Source: Athripsodes cinereus (taxonomy: Eukaryota; Arthropoda; Insecta; Trichoptera; Leptoceridae). From it: DNA of 64,000 bases. Under the pieces are notes generated by a model. That model worked only from the letters and a program-made list of their open reading frames with translations. It was not told the origin of the DNA and made no database searches. The position numbers and the translations under genes were made by a program. Where the stretch lies: assembly GCA_947579605.1 (NCBI GenBank), contig OX388314.1, positions 11,715,982-11,779,981 on the forward strand. Reading direction: 5' to 3'. Below are positions 11,740-23,277 of this stretch, one piece after another; position 1 is the first letter of the stretch; every line of letters begins with the position of its first letter.

Positions 11740-12774
11740 AATCAAATATCTTATCGTATGAATAAAATGTAAATCATGTATAAAATTATTTATTGTGTGT
11801 TAAAACAATACTAATGTACATATATCATGAAATTCTTTTGCCAAATAAGTGCATAGTGTCATATAATATGTAATCTATGTTGTATGAATGTGTATTATGC
11901 GACATCGCTATCAAGTACCATATAGGTAGGTATATATCTAGCTATTTAAATGTGACTAGGTATGTGTGCATAGCATACAGTATCTGCTTGTACTATAGGT
12001 ATATAATATATGTGTGTATTTAGTATTACCGTCGTCATTCGCGCTATATATACATATTATAATGATATCATACTGTGTACTTCGTAGATATGCAGGTACG
12101 ATAAGAGTCTAATATAGCTATGTGATGCATTATGTTTCTACTATGTATGTAGGTTAATAAGATACGAGACACAAATGGTTTGAAATTCAATTGGAACAGG
12201 AGATACCTTTGCCTATATAATGAACGATTCATGACGCAGAAGTAAATTATTTTATGTATTCACTTCCATATTATTATAAATAGTCAAATACCTATTTGTC
12301 CTTACACATTGTTCCGACAGTGTACATATGTGTGATTGATTAGTCTACTTTAGATTGTAATGTATTATAACTCTTATATGTTATCCACCGAGGGTTTTAT
12401 GATACTTAAGAATTAGTAACTCTCTTTACAACATTGGACTATCAATAAGAATGTATGTATATATGTATAATGAAGATGAACAATATGAGATTTTCCACTA
12501 ACCTACAAGTAACCTTCAATGATTTCACTGAGTAGGTAAATCTTATCAATGTTATCGACTGACAGTGCATCGAGGAACTTCATGTCGAATTATCTATATA
12601 TACTTTTACGCCAAATTCTGCATCATATTAAATTTGTTAAAATTAAAACATAAACCTATAATTCTTTGAATACTAACTCGTAATGAATGAGGTTTTGTGG
12701 AGCCACTAAATACTAGCATTTATTTGAATCATGGAACCTAGCTTAAAGCCTGAAATAAAATACAAACCAAGAGT
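11740..12774. other. AT-rich non-coding stretch
   Basis: Nothing beyond AT-rich sequence with frequent TAGGTA/TATGTA words is visible. Confidence 0.35.
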
Positions 12775-12844
12775 AGATCTCTAATAAAACAAAACATCAA
12801 TAAGAAAAAGTTTTCTTGTTGATGTTTTATTTTATTAGAGATCT
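12775..12844. repeat. 70-bp near-perfect palindrome
   Basis: Two 35-bp arms (12775-12809 and 12810-12844), each starting AGATCTCTAATAAAA from the outside, match at 32 of 35 positions with essentially no spacer. It could be the remnant of a foldback MITE or of a hairpin-forming inverted duplication. It lies 80 bp upstream of a LINE-A fragment. Confidence 0.85.
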
Positions 12845-12924
12845 ATTTGCCGGAGATCAATCAGTTGTAATAATGAATAATAACATTATACTGCATCTTT
12901 GAGTTAGTCTACAACACTTAGTAT

Positions 12925-13230
12925 AAGAAGTATTAACCATTGTAGGCGAAAAAAGGTAACTTCTTAAGAGAATCGGCCAACAACGAGCTAACTGGATTGG
13001 CCACAACATCGGGCACCCAGGATTACTCATCGCCATCGCAGAGGGTAAGTCCGAGGGGACAAATGGCAGAGGCCGACCAAGAGACGCGTACATGGACCAA
13101 CTGAAGAGGGACATGAACTGTGGCTCATACGTAGTGCTGAAAAGACTGGCTGAGAATAGAGACGAATGGAGAAGAAAAACCAAACTCGTTGCAGACCAAT
13201 CCAATGGATTGTAACTCATTATATATACTT
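12925..13230 (+). pseudogene. LINE-A 3' fragment (reverse transcriptase C-terminus)
   Basis: This stretch matches the last ~300 bp of the intact LINE-A copy (from the AAGTATTAACC block at about 59525 to the stop and CTCATTATATATA terminus). It encodes the RISQQRANWIGH-like segment and the GRGRPRDAYMDQLKRDMN-like segment of the C-terminal domain. The fragment is 5'-truncated and cannot make reverse transcriptase. Its 3' end coincides with the 3' end of the other copies. A hAT element begins about 20 bp downstream. Confidence 0.85.
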
Positions 13231-13899
13231 AGTATGATATTATATTGTAATTAGGGGATTCGATCCCGACCCTTTTTTCTAATCCCGGGATTTCGGGATT
13301 ATCTATAGTTGATCCCGGGATCCCGGGACTAGTCCCGGGATTGTATTGATAATGTAAAGTGGTAACAAAAAGTCAGTAGGCCATGTCAAAATCACTTTTT
13401 TTTACTTATCTGGCAATGAATTTAAGTTTTGAATCTGCAAAAAGTCGGTTAAACAAAATTACACTTCAAACTTCTTCTAAAATAAACATACAAGACACTT
13501 CTGTTTATGATTTATAAAAGTAACAATTTAACTTTTTTTATATTTTGAAATTGAATTCTTGTATTTGTATTTATTTCATAGTTTTAACCAGAGATGTGAA
13601 GTATTTGAAATGAAAGTACTTAAAACACAAGTACAAAATACAAAATACGTAGGTATTTTCATTTTGTATTTCAAATACCTTTTCGTCAAAAGTACCTATT
13701 CTGTATTTTATTTGAAATACTTTTTTTGAGTATTTTGTGTTTTACACAAAATACCTTTTTATTTGTTTGAAACAAAATTCTGCCATTAATTGATATGCGC
13801 GTATGTAAGTTTTTTTTGTCAATTTGTTGAATTACGAATACAACGTTTTCATTATAGTACTCCATATTTGAGATATACACACATAATAATTATGATTGA

Positions 13900-14350
13900 A
13901 CTAATTATACATGACGCCGTTGAATGATCCATGACCATTCCAAGGGCGCTGTGATTTCTTCTGAGCTGCAGCGTTTTCAACTTTGTCTGCAGGCAATCTG
14001 TTCCAGGCAATTGACGCCGAGACTCTGGTTCTCCTTTCTGTAAATTAAGAGGTATTTGCAATATTGAACTCTACGAGTTTGTTCACGGCTTTAGAAGCTG
14101 AGCACAGTCTTCGACTCAATTTTTTGTCAGCGGAATAGGTCAGTGGGTGGTGTGCTACCTTGTGGACAGTGAGACACAGTTTAAACTCCACTCTCTCTGA
14201 GACTCTCAGCTAGCGTAGACTTGTTATTAGTGAAGTGATGTGGCAGCTCTGATTCTCTCTGTAAATGATTCGGAGGCAACATTAAAAACCATCTGAAAAC
14301 GATCAAGAAAGGTCTGGAGCAGTCCTGTATATAATATGATGTTACAGTAG
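13900..14350. other. GC-balanced core of hAT-2, origin unknown
   Basis: About 450 bp with more even base composition than the surroundings, lying between the subterminal repeats and the LINE-A piece. The minus strand has partially open frames with many Leu, Ser and Arg codons (for example a QDCSRPFLIVFRWFLM segment near 14290-14335), but no family is recognised. It may be captured sequence. Confidence 0.4.
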
Positions 14351-14354
14351 TCCG

Positions 14355-14731
14355 TACGATTTAATATTCGGAGTATCCATCCTGATTTATTCTGCAGCCC
14401 AAGTTCAGTAATTCTCTAACCTGCTTCATACTCACTCCATTTATAACTATTTTCGCAGTCGCCTCATCTCTTCGAACGACCATACATTTTGTATTGTCTT
14501 TATTTATTTTTTATGTTGTATTTTGATAGTTCTTCCTAAGACTTTATTCAACTCATCTTCATTATCTGCAAGCAATGCTATATATCGAATCATGTCAACC
14601 CTTTCTTCATTTATCTATACTCTTGTCCAGTTATTCATTTCTTCTATCTATTCATCAATGGCTCGCTGTATACATATAATAGTTAAAGAGTGCTGGAAAT
14701 ATTGAATACCCCTGTCTTACACCTTGTTCGA
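14355..14731 (-). pseudogene. LINE-A reverse transcriptase fragment inside hAT-2
   Basis: The minus strand is a diverged copy of LINE-A positions about 58905-59290. It covers the region just after motif B, through the part where YADD should be (now altered), to the VNGVS-like and RINQDGYSE-like segments (intact copy INGVSIKQV and RINQDGRSK). It has several stops and frameshifts. The boundaries do not coincide with the LINE-A 3' end, so it is an internal piece acquired by the hAT rather than a simple retroposition copy. Confidence 0.8.
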
Positions 14732-15094
14732 CTATTTGTAAAAGATATTTTAAATAAGTATTTCAAAATACGTATTTTGTACTTAAATACCATTTTGAAA
14801 AAGTATTTAGTATTTTGTATTTGAAATACAAAAATTCAAAAGTATTTGTATTTTGTGTTTAAATACTTTTTTGAAAGTATTTTGCACATCTCTGGTTTTA
14901 ACCCAGAACAGTTTTTGTTTAGTGGGGCAATATATTCTATAATGTGTTTATTTATGTTTGTTTGTATGTACTATTTTGGAATATTTAAAAAAAAAATCAA
15001 CTTAGACTTATTTAGCTAAACCCATAACAAAAAAATACATACTACAGGGATCAATGTTTAAACTCGTATTTTTAAATCAAATTGATCAGAGACT

Positions 15095-15720
15095 TCATGA
15101 ATTATTTATTCGAATTAGGTCAATGAGTGATTTTTTTATGCTATTTTTTAAAATATCAAATCGCTCAAGCATTGTTAAAAAACTATTCCAACGCGATTTG
15201 CAGTTAAACAATAAATTAAGCTCTCTTCCATGTTCCTTTTCAATATAGTTTTGAAGCATAGTATCATTCTTCAAAGATGCTCTTTTAAAAATAAGAACCA
15301 CTACGAACTTTCTTTACGACTTCATTAATATTCCGGTCATTGGTCAAACTCACCATTACCGACTAATCCTGAGTCCAGTTCTTCATTATCACCATCCAAA
15401 TCATCAATAAAGGCGACAGCCATTTATGTATTAAATAAATAAATAAATAAAATATCATCACTGATTTGCAGGTATTTTTTATACAATAAATCACAAACGG
15501 CTAAGTGAATACCGTGTGCAAAACAAACTAGGTGCTTTGCATTAACAAGTTTTCCAACTGTAATTTGGACCATCAGTAAATATTGCCACAATATCATTTT
15601 CTAGTGAGATATCGAACTCAGAATAACGCTCTTTTTAGATACTAACACAAGCTTCGGCTGTCAGTGATTCATTGATGTGCTTGAGTCCCAAATATTTGAC
15701 TTATTGTATAATTGTAGGTA
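15095..15720 (-). pseudogene. hAT transposase remnant of hAT-1
   Basis: Minus-strand translation shows hAT transposase hallmarks in the right order but broken by frameshifts and stops. First comes a DIVAIFTDGPN block near 15565-15595 (the conserved D-x-A-x-x-T-D-G region), then a CFAHGIHLAVCDLLY-like block near 15480-15530. A CKSRWNSFLTMLERF block follows at about 15170-15215 (the conserved RWNS motif). The N-terminal zinc-finger part and the C-terminal dimerisation part are not recognisable. The longest open piece is 68 codons (15301 down to 15095). It can no longer act as a transposase. Confidence 0.85.
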
Positions 15721-15804
15721 TTAATCCCGAAAATCCCGGGATTTCTTAAATTTAATCCCGAAAATTTTGGGACTATAATACGACCGGGATCCCCTAATTG
15801 TAAT

Positions 15805-18745
15805 ACTGTGTAGGTATAATACAATAACTAGCGAGCGTGTAACGAAGGTTCGTCTACTTATAATCATATTGTGTTTTTTTACGAATTATTGTACCGAATA
15901 CCTATGTCGTGTAATTTGTATATATATTCACCTTGTAGGTTCTTACAAAGTACAATAAGTTACTGCGATGATATCTCAAAATATGAAATTTAGTTTACAC
16001 GAACTCCTTACTCTTATTTTTACTCTTCACTATCATAAAAAATCACTTCAACAGACTTTTTTGCATACATCTTTATTTTATATTTTATACCTAAAAAGCT
16101 GCATATACCCAATATTTATTTTGATCTTAGACATTTCCTGTGTTTAATTTGCATACTTCAACATAAGTATATTGATCATCTTTACAAGCATATTAGAGGC
16201 AATAAGTAATTGCGACCTCTAGTTATCACTGTAAAACATAAAACAAAAGCGATTTATAGATATATGTGAATATAATTATACTAATATACCGAATTTTATG
16301 CTCCAGCAGCCGTCTTTATTCACAAATTTAACGATTTTATTCGCGCCTTTGCATTAAATTCACTTGATATATTATATTGATTGTACTTATTTAATTTAAA
16401 TGCATATCTTTATACAGTTGTATATATTATGATCAATGTACAGTAAAAAATGAATAGAATAAATAAATATAAATAAATTACTTTGTACAGCAACAACAGT
16501 TATAGATTTGTGCATATAATATCATAGTCGATGTATGTAGACTTGTAGACGTTATGTGTGTAATTGGAAAATGTTTCATACGGTGAAGATCCGTAATAAT
16601 AATAATTTACCGAGTGTAAACATACTACCAATCTATTTAACACCACCTACAACAATAATGTATTTTATATAACGACCTTGCTATTGGAATAACTATTAGG
16701 CACATTACAACAGACAGAACAAACTATATAATTATGTATGTGTACTATTATTGTTAATAATCATTGGCATGTACGTTTGGAAAATCTTCTTGCGCTTCAG
16801 CGATGTCCAACATGGAAACAGAATAAAAAAATCATCTTAATATGTAATTATACAATCATTATTTTATTGTTTCTTTTTGTGCATCTTCAATAAATAACAC
16901 AGTTAACAAAACAATATTATGAAGATACTTACAATAGACAATTACAATATTATGAAGATACTTAAAATTAAATGTTATCTTTATAACTTGATATAAAATA
17001 AAAATAAATAAAACTTACGCAGTATTGAGGTTATCATTATACTCGTACAGTGTTTTCTTCTATCTAACTACATACCACGTTTCTTTTTATTATGGCCAAT
17101 ATTAAAACATTGCTTTTCATTCCAGTAGGGTCATGACAATGACAAAACAATCTGGATGGCCCTTTTTGATACTACAGATTTTTAATGACAATGTGTAACA
17201 GTAATGTTGTGAGAAATGTTTCAATTTGCCCAGAATCGTCGTTTTTACCCTGTACTCCTGGAAAGAGCGTTAAAGGCGTAAAAAGAATATTGGTTGTGTA
17301 TGTTTTATCATAATAAATGTAAAAAATAAATTGTCAGATGTTTTTACAGCTTTCCATTGATGACATTTACCTACGGGCGTAAATATTTTATTTTATGGGG
17401 TCGCTTCGCCATATTGCAAAACAACTCATTTTGTATAAAGATTGCAGCTGCACAGGTAGGTACTCGCATTTACTTAAGATATAAATCTACATACTATTAT
17501 TTACTAAAGAATCAACTACACGGTGTACTGTTGCTATATAAACATCAAACAAGACTTATTATATAACCATTCTTTTATTTTTACAACCAAACACCCAAGT
17601 TTTCGATTCGCCTGATAAAGACAAGTTTTCGTAAAGCATCAAAAATAAGATGTCATGCAAAATGTTTAAGACAGTTGTCATGATTAAAAGATGCGATCAT
17701 CTTAAATTCAAATATGTGGAATGCACCCATCTAAAAAAAGTATATTTTTTTAATAGACGGTAAGGACGATTTACCTACATGATACATAGCTACCGACTTA
17801 ATGGAAAATGCTATGATATTATACATAGACAGAATATTCGAAATTAAGTGAATTCTTTTATTTTATATTATGGATTGTTGGAAGTCCATTATAGAATGTG
17901 ATAATAAGAAAATAGTAAGACTAAACGTGGTGTCCATAATAATATATCAAACTGCGATCATTGAAATTGTTAAATCTTTATTTGTATGTAAAAAGGGAAA
18001 TAAAAAAAACTATTAATTTCATTTCAGATTGTTGTGTCTCATGAGGACGTTAATTTGTCATTTGATTTTTAATTTCCTTTATTTGCATTATATAATAAAC
18101 ATAAGATAGTCCAATGCTTGCTAGATGGAACTCAATAGTGAGAATATTTAGCACGAAATCATAGTACATATCTATTATGGTATAACTAATTGATGAAATT
18201 GAGTCACTGCTAAGTCAATATTACAATACATATTATTATCTAATCGTGTGGAGGACTTGCACATTGAACATAGGTACATTAACAGTGATACTTATAACAC
18301 AATGTAATATATTTGTTGTAGGTAAATCAATTCAATTTGAAGAACCGCTGATTAATCGTCTAGACTGGACTAGACTAAATAAATAAATAATAATAATAAC
18401 AAATGTCTGTTACTGCTGCTAGGTTATCTATGTCTGTGTGTATCATAGATATATTTGAGCTCGTTTAAAAATATGCATGTTCGTATAAATGTTTATGTCT
18501 CATCATCTATTCTACCTACATGTGCTCAAAAGCCATCCACTTGTTTATGAGTTAAAAGTAATATGTATGTAGGTAATCATATTCTTATGAGTAACAATCC
18601 ATCGGATTGATCTGCTATAAGACTCCCTGTTATTGAGCTTTTAACGACACTATATTATCTGAAATGTATTATGAATAGTATCAATACACATTACTTTCTG
18701 AGAATGATATTATCGTTTTAATTTCATTTTATTGAATCAACGTGA
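15805..18745. other. AT-rich non-coding stretch
   Basis: No gene is visible. A partial tandem duplication (ACAATATTATGAAGATACTT twice, near 16911 and 16946) is the only local structure worth noting. Confidence 0.35.
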
Positions 18746-19104
18746 AACTTACTTACTTACTTATGCTGCTATTTCTGTCCACTGCTCAACATAAGCCTCC
18801 CCCATATTATGTCTCCAGGCATCTCTGCCTTGAGTTTTTTGCAACCAGTCACCAGCAATTCTTCTAATGTCGTTTGACCAACGTGTTGGAGGTCTTCCTC
18901 TACTCCTTTTTTCTTCACGAGGTCTCCACTCCACTACCCTTTTTGTACATCTTTGATCTTTAAGTCTAGCAACATGCCCTGCTCATGACCACTTCAACCT
19001 TGCCATTCTTTCGACAACATCCGTAACTCCCGATCTTCCACGTATCTCCGTGTTTCTAATGCAATCAGAGAGTTTTATTTGTAGCATCGCTCTTTCATGA
19101 AAAC
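18745..19104 (-). pseudogene. LINE-E 3' fragment with (AAGT)n tail
   Basis: The minus-strand translation, with a few stops, reads through a LINE C-terminal domain. In order: MLQIKLSDCIRNTEIRGRSG, an AGHVARLKDQRCTKRV-like block (conserved W/A-G-H motif), WRPREEKRSRGRPPTRWSND (conserved G-R-P-x-x-x-W), then GDWLQKTQGRDAWRHN and EAYVEQW. The tail on the plus strand is ACTTACTTACTTACTT at 18748-18763. It differs from the other LINE families here in sequence and in tail. Confidence 0.85.
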
Positions 19105-19182
19105 CGGGATAATAATTCACGTTTTAATCTTCATGCAGAGATAGAATCCAAAATTTAATTTCAACTGCCAATTATAAAATTA

Positions 19183-19290
19183 CATTGAAGGACCCACCGA
19201 CCACCCGGATAGCGCAGAAGTCTGAGGACTTCCATTTATCCTAAATTCTACACTTAAAAAATCTTGTCCACAACGGAGGCGATTATAAAA
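19183..19290 (-). repeat. repeat X, partial copy
   Basis: It begins sharply with CATTGAAGGACCCACC and runs through GCAGAAGTCTGAGGACTTCC to CAACGGAGGCGATTATAAAA. About 100 bp match repeat X at 42158-42358 with roughly 10 differences. The sharp edge is the same in both copies, so it is a true terminus. The superfamily is unknown. Confidence 0.65.
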
Positions 19291-20607
19291 GCTAGATATG
19301 ATAAATATAAAAAAAATATTACTTCCCTACCGACTCTTGGTGTAAAGCTAGTAGTTTAATTATAATATTTACTCACGCTGCATCATACAATAATAATATA
19401 ATTACTTTACTACTTATAATAATTTTTAAGGCTATATTTGCGTAATAATTCTCGCTAGTTGACATAAATTGATATAACCTGGTAGGTAATCCAAGTGTAA
19501 TGTTTGATTCAAAATAATTTTTTTTTATTATCTTGAGTGTATTTTGGTACTGTTGTAGCAAATTTATTAATTGTAAGATAGAATGCTTTTATTTGTTTTG
19601 AACCAAAGAGTGTCCGTTTCATTATAGACCACCAGAATCAAGGTAATTTAGGATCTATTTTTTTTATTTTAATGTTTGAGCGAGTGAAAGGTTCCTGCTT
19701 TATAATTTTTGATATAAGTTTGTTAAGATTTGTTAATAAGTAAACGCTTTTTATTCTTGTCAGGAAGTTTGAAGAAAATAATTTCAAAGATAACTTTTTA
19801 ATATGATCAAAACATGTGGAGACCTATTTTAATGCATATCGTGGTTTTCTTCTACTTCAATCACCTATATCATATCATTATAATAATGGGGACACTCTAT
19901 ATAATATCATTGTAAATAATGAGGAACTGCATTGTATGCATTAAGTATATCACGTGATGAATATATTTAATTGCTTATCAAAATATTAATTATACATGAA
20001 AAGTATTTATTTATGTTCTAGCATTTTGATAGAACGTTAATATTATTAATTTAATTAACATCTTCATTTATTTATTACATGCAACGTTTATTAATTACAC
20101 GCAACAGTTATTGTTAAGTTAGCACGAAAAAACAATAAAATATAAATATTTGTGTTTAATTTTATATTGTATTGCATCGCATTATAAAATTAGTTTAACA
20201 CATAAATACACGTGTATGTTTTACAATAAATGCAAATATTTGATTAGCAAACATTTAAAATATTATATATTAATCTTTGTTAAAGTGTTTTTGTAATTGT
20301 TTTCCGTAATCAGTTTGCATTATTTTATATTTTATCTTCTAAGGCCATTCAAAATCAGGTAACAAACATTATTCTTCTTCAATTACATAATTTTTGGTAA
20401 AAAATGTCTTTAGGTTGTAACATTTCTGCATTGAATGATTGATATATTTTTTTAAAATGTTGTTTTTACTTTTTGGTGTAAGGATTTGGTGTAAGTAGTA
20501 TGCTAAAAGAGCTCGTTGTTCAATTTGAACTGTAAAATTCTATAATATCAAGGACAAAGAAATCATAGATTGTGCATTTCAGTATCCTGAAACAATTGCG
20601 TTTAATA
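19291..20607. other. AT-rich non-coding stretch
   Basis: No feature can be supported. Confidence 0.35.
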
Positions 20608-20738
20608 AATATCATCATCATCATCATCTCCCTCAACGCTCCTCTCGGGAGCACAGGGCAAAAACCAGCCTCCTCCATTCAGAGCGTCTTTGTGCCAATT
20701 GCGTCACCTCTTTCCACGACATTCCTTGCGCTCTTATG
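20608..20738 (-). repeat. LINE-D 3' end with (GAT)n tail
   Basis: The stretch starts with (TCA)n at 20612-20627 and then CTCCCTCAACGCTCCTCTCG. It matches the terminal 130 bp of the larger LINE-D copy at 44574-45001 almost base for base. On the minus strand it is the last codons and 3' end followed by a GAT-repeat tail. It is strongly 5'-truncated. Confidence 0.8.
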
Positions 20739-20739
20739 A

Positions 20740-23270
20740 ATATACATAAATAATAATAACATCTGGTGAGTTACTTTCGACGTGTATTTTGTGAGAAAAA
20801 TCATCTAGTTTTCAAAAAGAATTCCTAACTGTAGTTTTCAAAATTATTGCAATACCAACTTTCGTGTGGCATTAAGTACCTACTCTTTTATGGTGACAAC
20901 CTATTTTTAAGAATGGTAAATTGACATTATTTGTAAAATACTAGATATGGATCTAGAGTCTAGACTAAGCGAGGCGTCGAGAGTAACCTCCTTAAGGCTC
21001 GTTCACATTGTAATGAGTTTCACATTATAATAAATCGTAGTCTACTAGTATAGTGCAGATGTTGGTTTTCGATGACGTTACAAATGCCAAGGTTCCCACT
21101 TACATATATATAAAACTTACATAGCCATGTGATACTAACAATCTAAATGATGTGTCTACTAGTTAAGTTTTAATATGGAGAGTAATTAATCATTTTGCAG
21201 CACGTTGTTTATGCACGTTATATTAATGCATTACCTTGATGTGCAGAATATTGCGACATTTATTATCATTATTACGAGACATTTGAACACATGACGACTG
21301 CATATTGACGTATTTCCTACATGTTTATTAACATTACTTGATATGTCATAAAGTAACACAAATGTGAATGTAGAAAGTAATAATATATTGTTTAATGTAA
21401 CTTCCGACATGAATTTTGACATTAAACATCACTTAAGCAAACCATTTTGTATCGTTTTAATTAGCGTTGTTTTATAGTATCCTAGAATTGCTGCAAACTT
21501 TATTAAAAGATATTAATTGGAAAATTTTATAACTCCAAACTTTTAACAGAAATTAATTGGTAAATTTTATAATTCTTCAAACATTTCAAAACAATTTTAA
21601 TACAATTATACATTTATCATTTGCATGCGGCGAGTCCACTGGCTACCTCGCTTATAGGAAATGTATTGCAGGTATATCTATATTTTGTTTATCAATTTTC
21701 TACAGAGCCACACTTGTACAAAAAATATAATTCTTATAAAATTGTATGAATCAATTTCTGTCCAAAAATTTGTTTTAACATTTATTAAGTAAATATCAGC
21801 ACATCATAATTCATTTCAAATATCCGATTACAGAAATTCATTTCTGCAAAGTCGATGAATATTTATCGTATTTTTTCTTTACACCGTCCATATCCTACTC
21901 ATTTTGATTCTACAGTGACCTTGCAGCTTCCTACCATTCACCGCCGGTATTCTAGGTAATAACTGCATACCTACTACTGTATATGGGCGTCTTAATAAAA
22001 AATGAAAGAATTGTGTTTTGTCAACTAACGCAGTGACATCTTTATTTTTCTACATTCGTTTGAGGTATTGCACATGCTTATTAAATGAATGATTGAATAA
22101 TTAATTTCACCCTCGGTTCAAGGTATGTGAATACCACCAGTTGGTCTTCAGACATCTATAAATGATACATATAGGTAGATATCTATACATGTCGTATCGA
22201 TTCTACAATAATAACACAAGATCTATAAATACTTAAGTGCTGGTAGATAAGTACTTATAAGAATTTAAGTACTCGAATCTGCTGGCGTGTTTTATGAGGG
22301 ATATACATTGTACCAGTGAAAGCGTTGACACATAAATAGTATATTATCTTACGGTGATAATTACAATGATTATTATTATTATAGTCGCACCAAGTCTTGT
22401 TTGTCTGACTTTTCAACGTTTCTGATCATTCTCAGCATCCATCATCAGTTTTACAAGTCGATTATGGCGGAGACAACATTATTGCGTGTTTAATGCTCGC
22501 GGAATATTCCTCCATTTTCTCTATAGACATAATAAATAAATAAATACGTCTATGCATGCAATGCAATGACGTGCCTGCATTGTTAAGTAACTTATTACAT
22601 ATTGAAATATTGGTAACTGCAACATTGTATGCCGTTACACTAGTCGTCCATAGTAACTAGAAATACACTAAACAATTAGTCTACGAGATACATAATTAGT
22701 TATTATTAATTTAACGATATAATAATTATATCACTATCATCTCTAAGATACATCAAATATCGTGGGTTAATACTAAAACTAGACATCTAGAATTTTGACG
22801 ATTTTTAGTCGCATGTTCCCGATGTTAACGTTTAATATTTGAGTAATTTCTGGCTATAATTAATTATACTTCAAGAGACTTTAACATTATAATTATCTAC
22901 ACTTTAACGAAGTTAGAGTTTAGAGAAGTTTAACATTATAATTATCTACACTTATTCCTAGTGTAATGTCATGATTTATGCATTATCGATGTTAAATTAT
23001 TATATTGAACCCACAATATAGTAACTTAGAATTTATTTGAGGTGTATTTTATAAATGGTGCAACTAAATATTTTCATCCAAAGTTCTTACCATTGTGGCA
23101 AGATTTCATAGAGTACATAGTTTCATTGTCTTACGTACACCAAGATACACTCACTTTACCACTACCAAATCAATCTTTAATGTTTAAAAATTGTGTAAGT
23201 TATCATTGTTAATTTAATTTAAAAACATACAAATTCAAGGTATGGAGTACATATATGAAGCTGATGTTTT
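20740..23270. other. AT-rich stretch with one tandem duplication
   Basis: No gene is visible. TTTAACATTATAATTATCTA is repeated at about 22880 and 22929 (period ~49 bp). A hammerhead-like degenerate motif on the minus strand at 22410-22448 is listed separately. Confidence 0.35.
22410..22448 (-). ncRNA. degenerate hammerhead-like motif
   Basis: On the minus strand CTGATGA is followed by T, then GGAT...ATCA (only about three pairs), then GAAACGTT. The order CTGATGA-stem-GAAA with an AACGTT palindrome matches the better motif at 59839-59879, but stem II is weak and stem I is not evident. It is probably a decayed PLE end, and chance cannot be excluded. Confidence 0.25.
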
Positions 23271-23277
23271 CATTTAA

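Larger units (their letters stand above)
13589..14894. mobile_element. hAT-2 element nested in hAT-1, 1306 bp, with 8-bp target duplication
   Basis: The ends are CAGAGATGTG and its complement CACATCTCTG, flanked by an exact 8-bp duplication GTTTTAAC (13581-13588 and 14895-14902). About 130 bp at each end consist of repeated AAGTATTT/AAATACTT words in both orientations, the subterminal repeat style of this hAT group. There is no transposase. The interior (14355-14731) contains a captured LINE-A fragment on the minus strand. The rest of the core (13900-14350) is more GC-balanced sequence of unknown origin. Confidence 0.9.
13252..15796 (-). mobile_element. hAT-1 DNA transposon, 2545 bp, with 8-bp target duplication
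   Basis: The ends are inverted: TAGGGGATTCGATCCCG on the left and CGGGATCCCCTA on the right. An exact 8-bp duplication ATTGTAAT flanks them (13244-13251 and 15797-15804), the hAT signature length. Both ends carry clusters of CCCGGGATT/AATCCCGGG words (13262-13350 and 15722-15792), typical of subterminal transposase-binding repeats in hAT elements. A decayed transposase lies on the minus strand at about 15095-15720. A second hAT (13589-14894) is nested inside. The element is non-autonomous now. Confidence 0.9.

Noticed and set aside
12857..13219. Minus-strand open frame of 120 codons near 13 kb, recurring at 59477-59818
   Set aside because: It recurs only because LINE-A copies recur. It is the antisense of the C-terminal LINE domain.
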